Assembly (NCBI RefSeq): GCF_002975275.1
Contig: NZ_PCOQ01000007.1
Coordinates: 62,001-126,000, forward strand
Length of the DNA: 64,000 nucleotides
Origin: Achromobacter sp. MYb9
GTDB taxonomy: Bacteria; Pseudomonadota; Gammaproteobacteria; Burkholderiales; Burkholderiaceae_B
Reading direction: 5' to 3'
Both the position numbers and the translations under genes were made by a program. Shown in pieces: positions 62,696 to 64,000 of this stretch (the stretch's first letter is position 1; every line of letters begins with the position of its first letter). The notes below the pieces were generated by a model, which saw nothing but the letters and a program-made list of their open reading frames with translations, did not search any database and had not been told where the DNA came from.

Positions 62696-63711
62696 AGGCA
62701 TTTTTCCACGACGACCAAAAGCTGCACCACCCGCAGACCTATTTTTCGCGCGGCAAGATGCGCACGCCCCAGGAGGTGCCGGCGCGGCTGGATGGCCTGG
62801 TCCAGGCGGCGCGCAAGCTGGGATTCGACGTGCAGGCGCCGGCCGATCATGGGGCGGGAGCCTTGTCGGCCGTGCATTCCCTGGACTATCTGCAATTCCT
62901 GCAAAGCGCCCATGAAGACTGGATGAAGCTGCCGGGCGATTGGGGCGGCGAAGTCGTGTCCAACGTATTTGTACGCGAACCCAACGCCCTGCGGGGCGTG
63001 CTGGCCAAGGCGGGCCGCTACCTGGCCGATGGCAGTTGCCCGGTGGGTCCGCACACCTGGCAGTCGGCGTACTGGGCCGCACAGTGCGCGGTTGCCGGCG
63101 CCGAGGCCGTGCTGGCGGGCGACCGCCACGCCTACGCGATCTGCCGTCCGCCCGGCCATCATGCCCGTCGCGACGCCGCGGGCGGCTTCTGCTATCTGAA
63201 CAACGCCGCCATCGCGGCCCAACGGCTCCGATCGGCATTCGGCCGCGTGGCGATTCTGGATACCGACATGCACCACGGCCAGGGCATCCAGGAGATTTTC
63301 TACGAGCGCAACGACGTGCTGTACGTGTCGATCCACGGTGACCCCGAGAACTTCTACCCCGTTGTCGCGGGCTTCGAGGACGAGCGCGGGGCCGGCGAGG
63401 GCTATGGCTACAACATCAACCTGCCCATGCCGCACGGTTCCCCCGAGTCGGTGTTCTTCGACCGGCTGGCCCAGGCGCGCCGGGCGATCGACCTGTTCCA
63501 GCCGGACGCGCTGGTCCTGTCGCTGGGTTTCGACATCTTCGAAAAAGACCCGCAAGCCATGGTCGCCGTCACGGAAGACGGCTTCGAACGCCTGGGCCGG
63601 GAAGTCGGCAGCTTGCGGCTGCCGACCGTGATCGTGCAGGAAGGCGGCTACTATATCGAAGGGTTGGAATCCAACGCGTCGCGGTTTTTCGCGGGGCTGT
63701 CCGGCGTTTGA
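62692..63711 (+). CDS. histone-deacetylase-family amidohydrolase (acetylpolyamine amidohydrolase type)
   Basis: 339 residues with the arginase/deacetylase fold motifs: CRPPGHHARRDAAGGFCYLNNAA (catalytic His pair), VAILDTDMHHGQG (zinc Asp and His) and LVLSLGFDIFEKDP (second zinc Asp). Starting MKAFFHDDQKLHHP and FSRGKMRTPQEVPARLDGL resemble bacterial acetylpolyamine amidohydrolases, which release acetate from acetylputrescine and similar amines. It is cytoplasmic and coupled to the MHS transporter by an ATGA overlap. AAGGA lies about 9 nt before the ATG. Confidence 0.9.
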   Translation: MKAFFHDDQKLHHPQTYFSRGKMRTPQEVPARLDGLVQAARKLGFDVQAPADHGAGALSAVHSLDYLQFLQSAHEDWMKLPGDWGGEVVSNVFVREPNALRGVLAKAGRYLADGSCPVGPHTWQSAYWAAQCAVAGAEAVLAGDRHAYAICRPPGHHARRDAAGGFCYLNNAAIAAQRLRSAFGRVAILDTDMHHGQGIQEIFYERNDVLYVSIHGDPENFYPVVAGFEDERGAGEGYGYNINLPMPHGSPESVFFDRLAQARRAIDLFQPDALVLSLGFDIFEKDPQAMVAVTEDGFERLGREVGSLRLPTVIVQEGGYYIEGLESNASRFFAGLSGV

Positions 63712-63776
63712 AGCGCGCGGCGCCGGCATGGCCAGCGGGGTTCGACAGCCTTTTTTTCGATCCCTTCCGCGATGCC

Positions 63777-64000
63777 ATGCCCCAGCCGCCCGCCCGAAAA
63801 CCGACTTCGCCGCCTACCGCGCTGACGCTTGCGCCCGAACGCATGGACTGGAACCTGTTGCGCACCTTCATGTTCGTGGTGCAAGAGCGCGGGGTGGGCC
63901 GGGCGGCGCAGGCGCTGCATCTGAGCCAGCCGGCCGTCAGCCAGGCGCTCAAGCGGCTGGAAGAGGCGGTGGGCGGCTTGCTGCTGCATCGGCGCAACGG
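63777..64000 (+). CDS. LysR-family regulator (5' part only)
   Basis: The frame runs off the right edge after 74 codons. The helix-turn-helix reads MDWNLLRTFMFVVQERGVGR, then AAQALHLSQPAVSQALKRLEE, a clear LysR N terminus. Starts at 63777 (MPQPPARKP) and 63843 (MDWNLLRTF) are both in frame; neither has a good ribosome site. It lies in the same direction 65 bp after the deacetylase gene and may regulate that operon. Confidence 0.85.
   Translation, partial: MPQPPARKPTSPPTALTLAPERMDWNLLRTFMFVVQERGVGRAAQALHLSQPAVSQALKRLEEAVGGLLLHRRN

Noticed and set aside
1-64000. CRISPR arrays, tRNA/rRNA genes, insertion sequences, integrase-type genes
   Set aside because: Looked for repeated spacers, cloverleaf or transposase motifs and saw none; composition is even apart from the short A/T-rich gaps at 4840-4905, 39760-39795 and 61215-61285.

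Overview
The window is a dense, GC-rich stretch of a beta-proteobacterial chromosome. Several Bug-type tripartite tricarboxylate transporter (TTT) binding proteins, tandem NarK carriers, a respiratory nitrate reductase operon and the general gene style suggest Alcaligenaceae (Achromobacter/Bordetella-like). This placement is inference from gene content; no rRNA or marker gene is present. I see no tRNA, rRNA, insertion sequence, prophage or CRISPR array. Every intergenic gap is shorter than 300 bp; the longest are about 220-235 bp.

Left part (1-13.6 kb): a cytochrome b561-like gene cut by the window edge, an OmpR-type response regulator/histidine kinase pair, a flavin oxidoreductase, then two back-to-back operons that together look like a mevalonate / 3-hydroxy-3-methylglutarate (HMG) catabolic island. 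An IclR regulator diverges from HMG-CoA lyase, a family III CoA-transferase and a Bug binding protein. A MocR-type regulator diverges from a degradative class II HMG-CoA reductase, a small two-helix membrane protein and a TctA permease. Both divergent intergenic regions carry clear palindromic operators.

Next (12.9-16 kb) is an anaerobic class III ribonucleotide reductase system. The glycyl-radical loop is not in the large NrdD protein but in a separate 60-residue reading frame, in the same frame and after a single TAG stop. Two NrdR boxes exactly 31 bp apart sit upstream. An iron/oxidative-stress block follows (16-25.5 kb): DUF3325 and PepSY membrane proteins (with a probable CTG start), a ferritin-like protein, a large KatE catalase, and a FecI/FecR/TonB-receptor signalling set behind a Fur box.

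The middle (25.5-43.4 kb) holds a second Bug protein, an M20 peptidase with a divergent LysR gene, a 1046-residue CheB-CheR-PAS-HWE kinase fusion, an MdtABC-type RND pump without outer-membrane channel, a GGDEF diguanylate cyclase sharing a Fur-box-containing intergenic region with the pump, an unrecognised acidic protein, and nnrS with an NsrR-like palindrome.

The right part (43.6-61.2 kb) is a nitrate-respiration supercluster on one strand: narK1-narK2, narGHJI, a parvulin isomerase, moaA, a beta-carbonic anhydrase, mobB, a NarX/NarL-like two-component system, and ubiU-ubiV-ubiT for O2-independent ubiquinone synthesis behind an ANR/FNR box. The narK1 and narG promoters share an unusual, exactly spaced architecture (12-bp GTGACTAG(G/T)CAC palindrome, 25 bp, GGCGAAT, 22 bp, -10 element) that I cannot assign to a known regulator. 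The window ends with an MHS-family transporter / acetylpolyamine amidohydrolase operon and the 5' end of a LysR gene.
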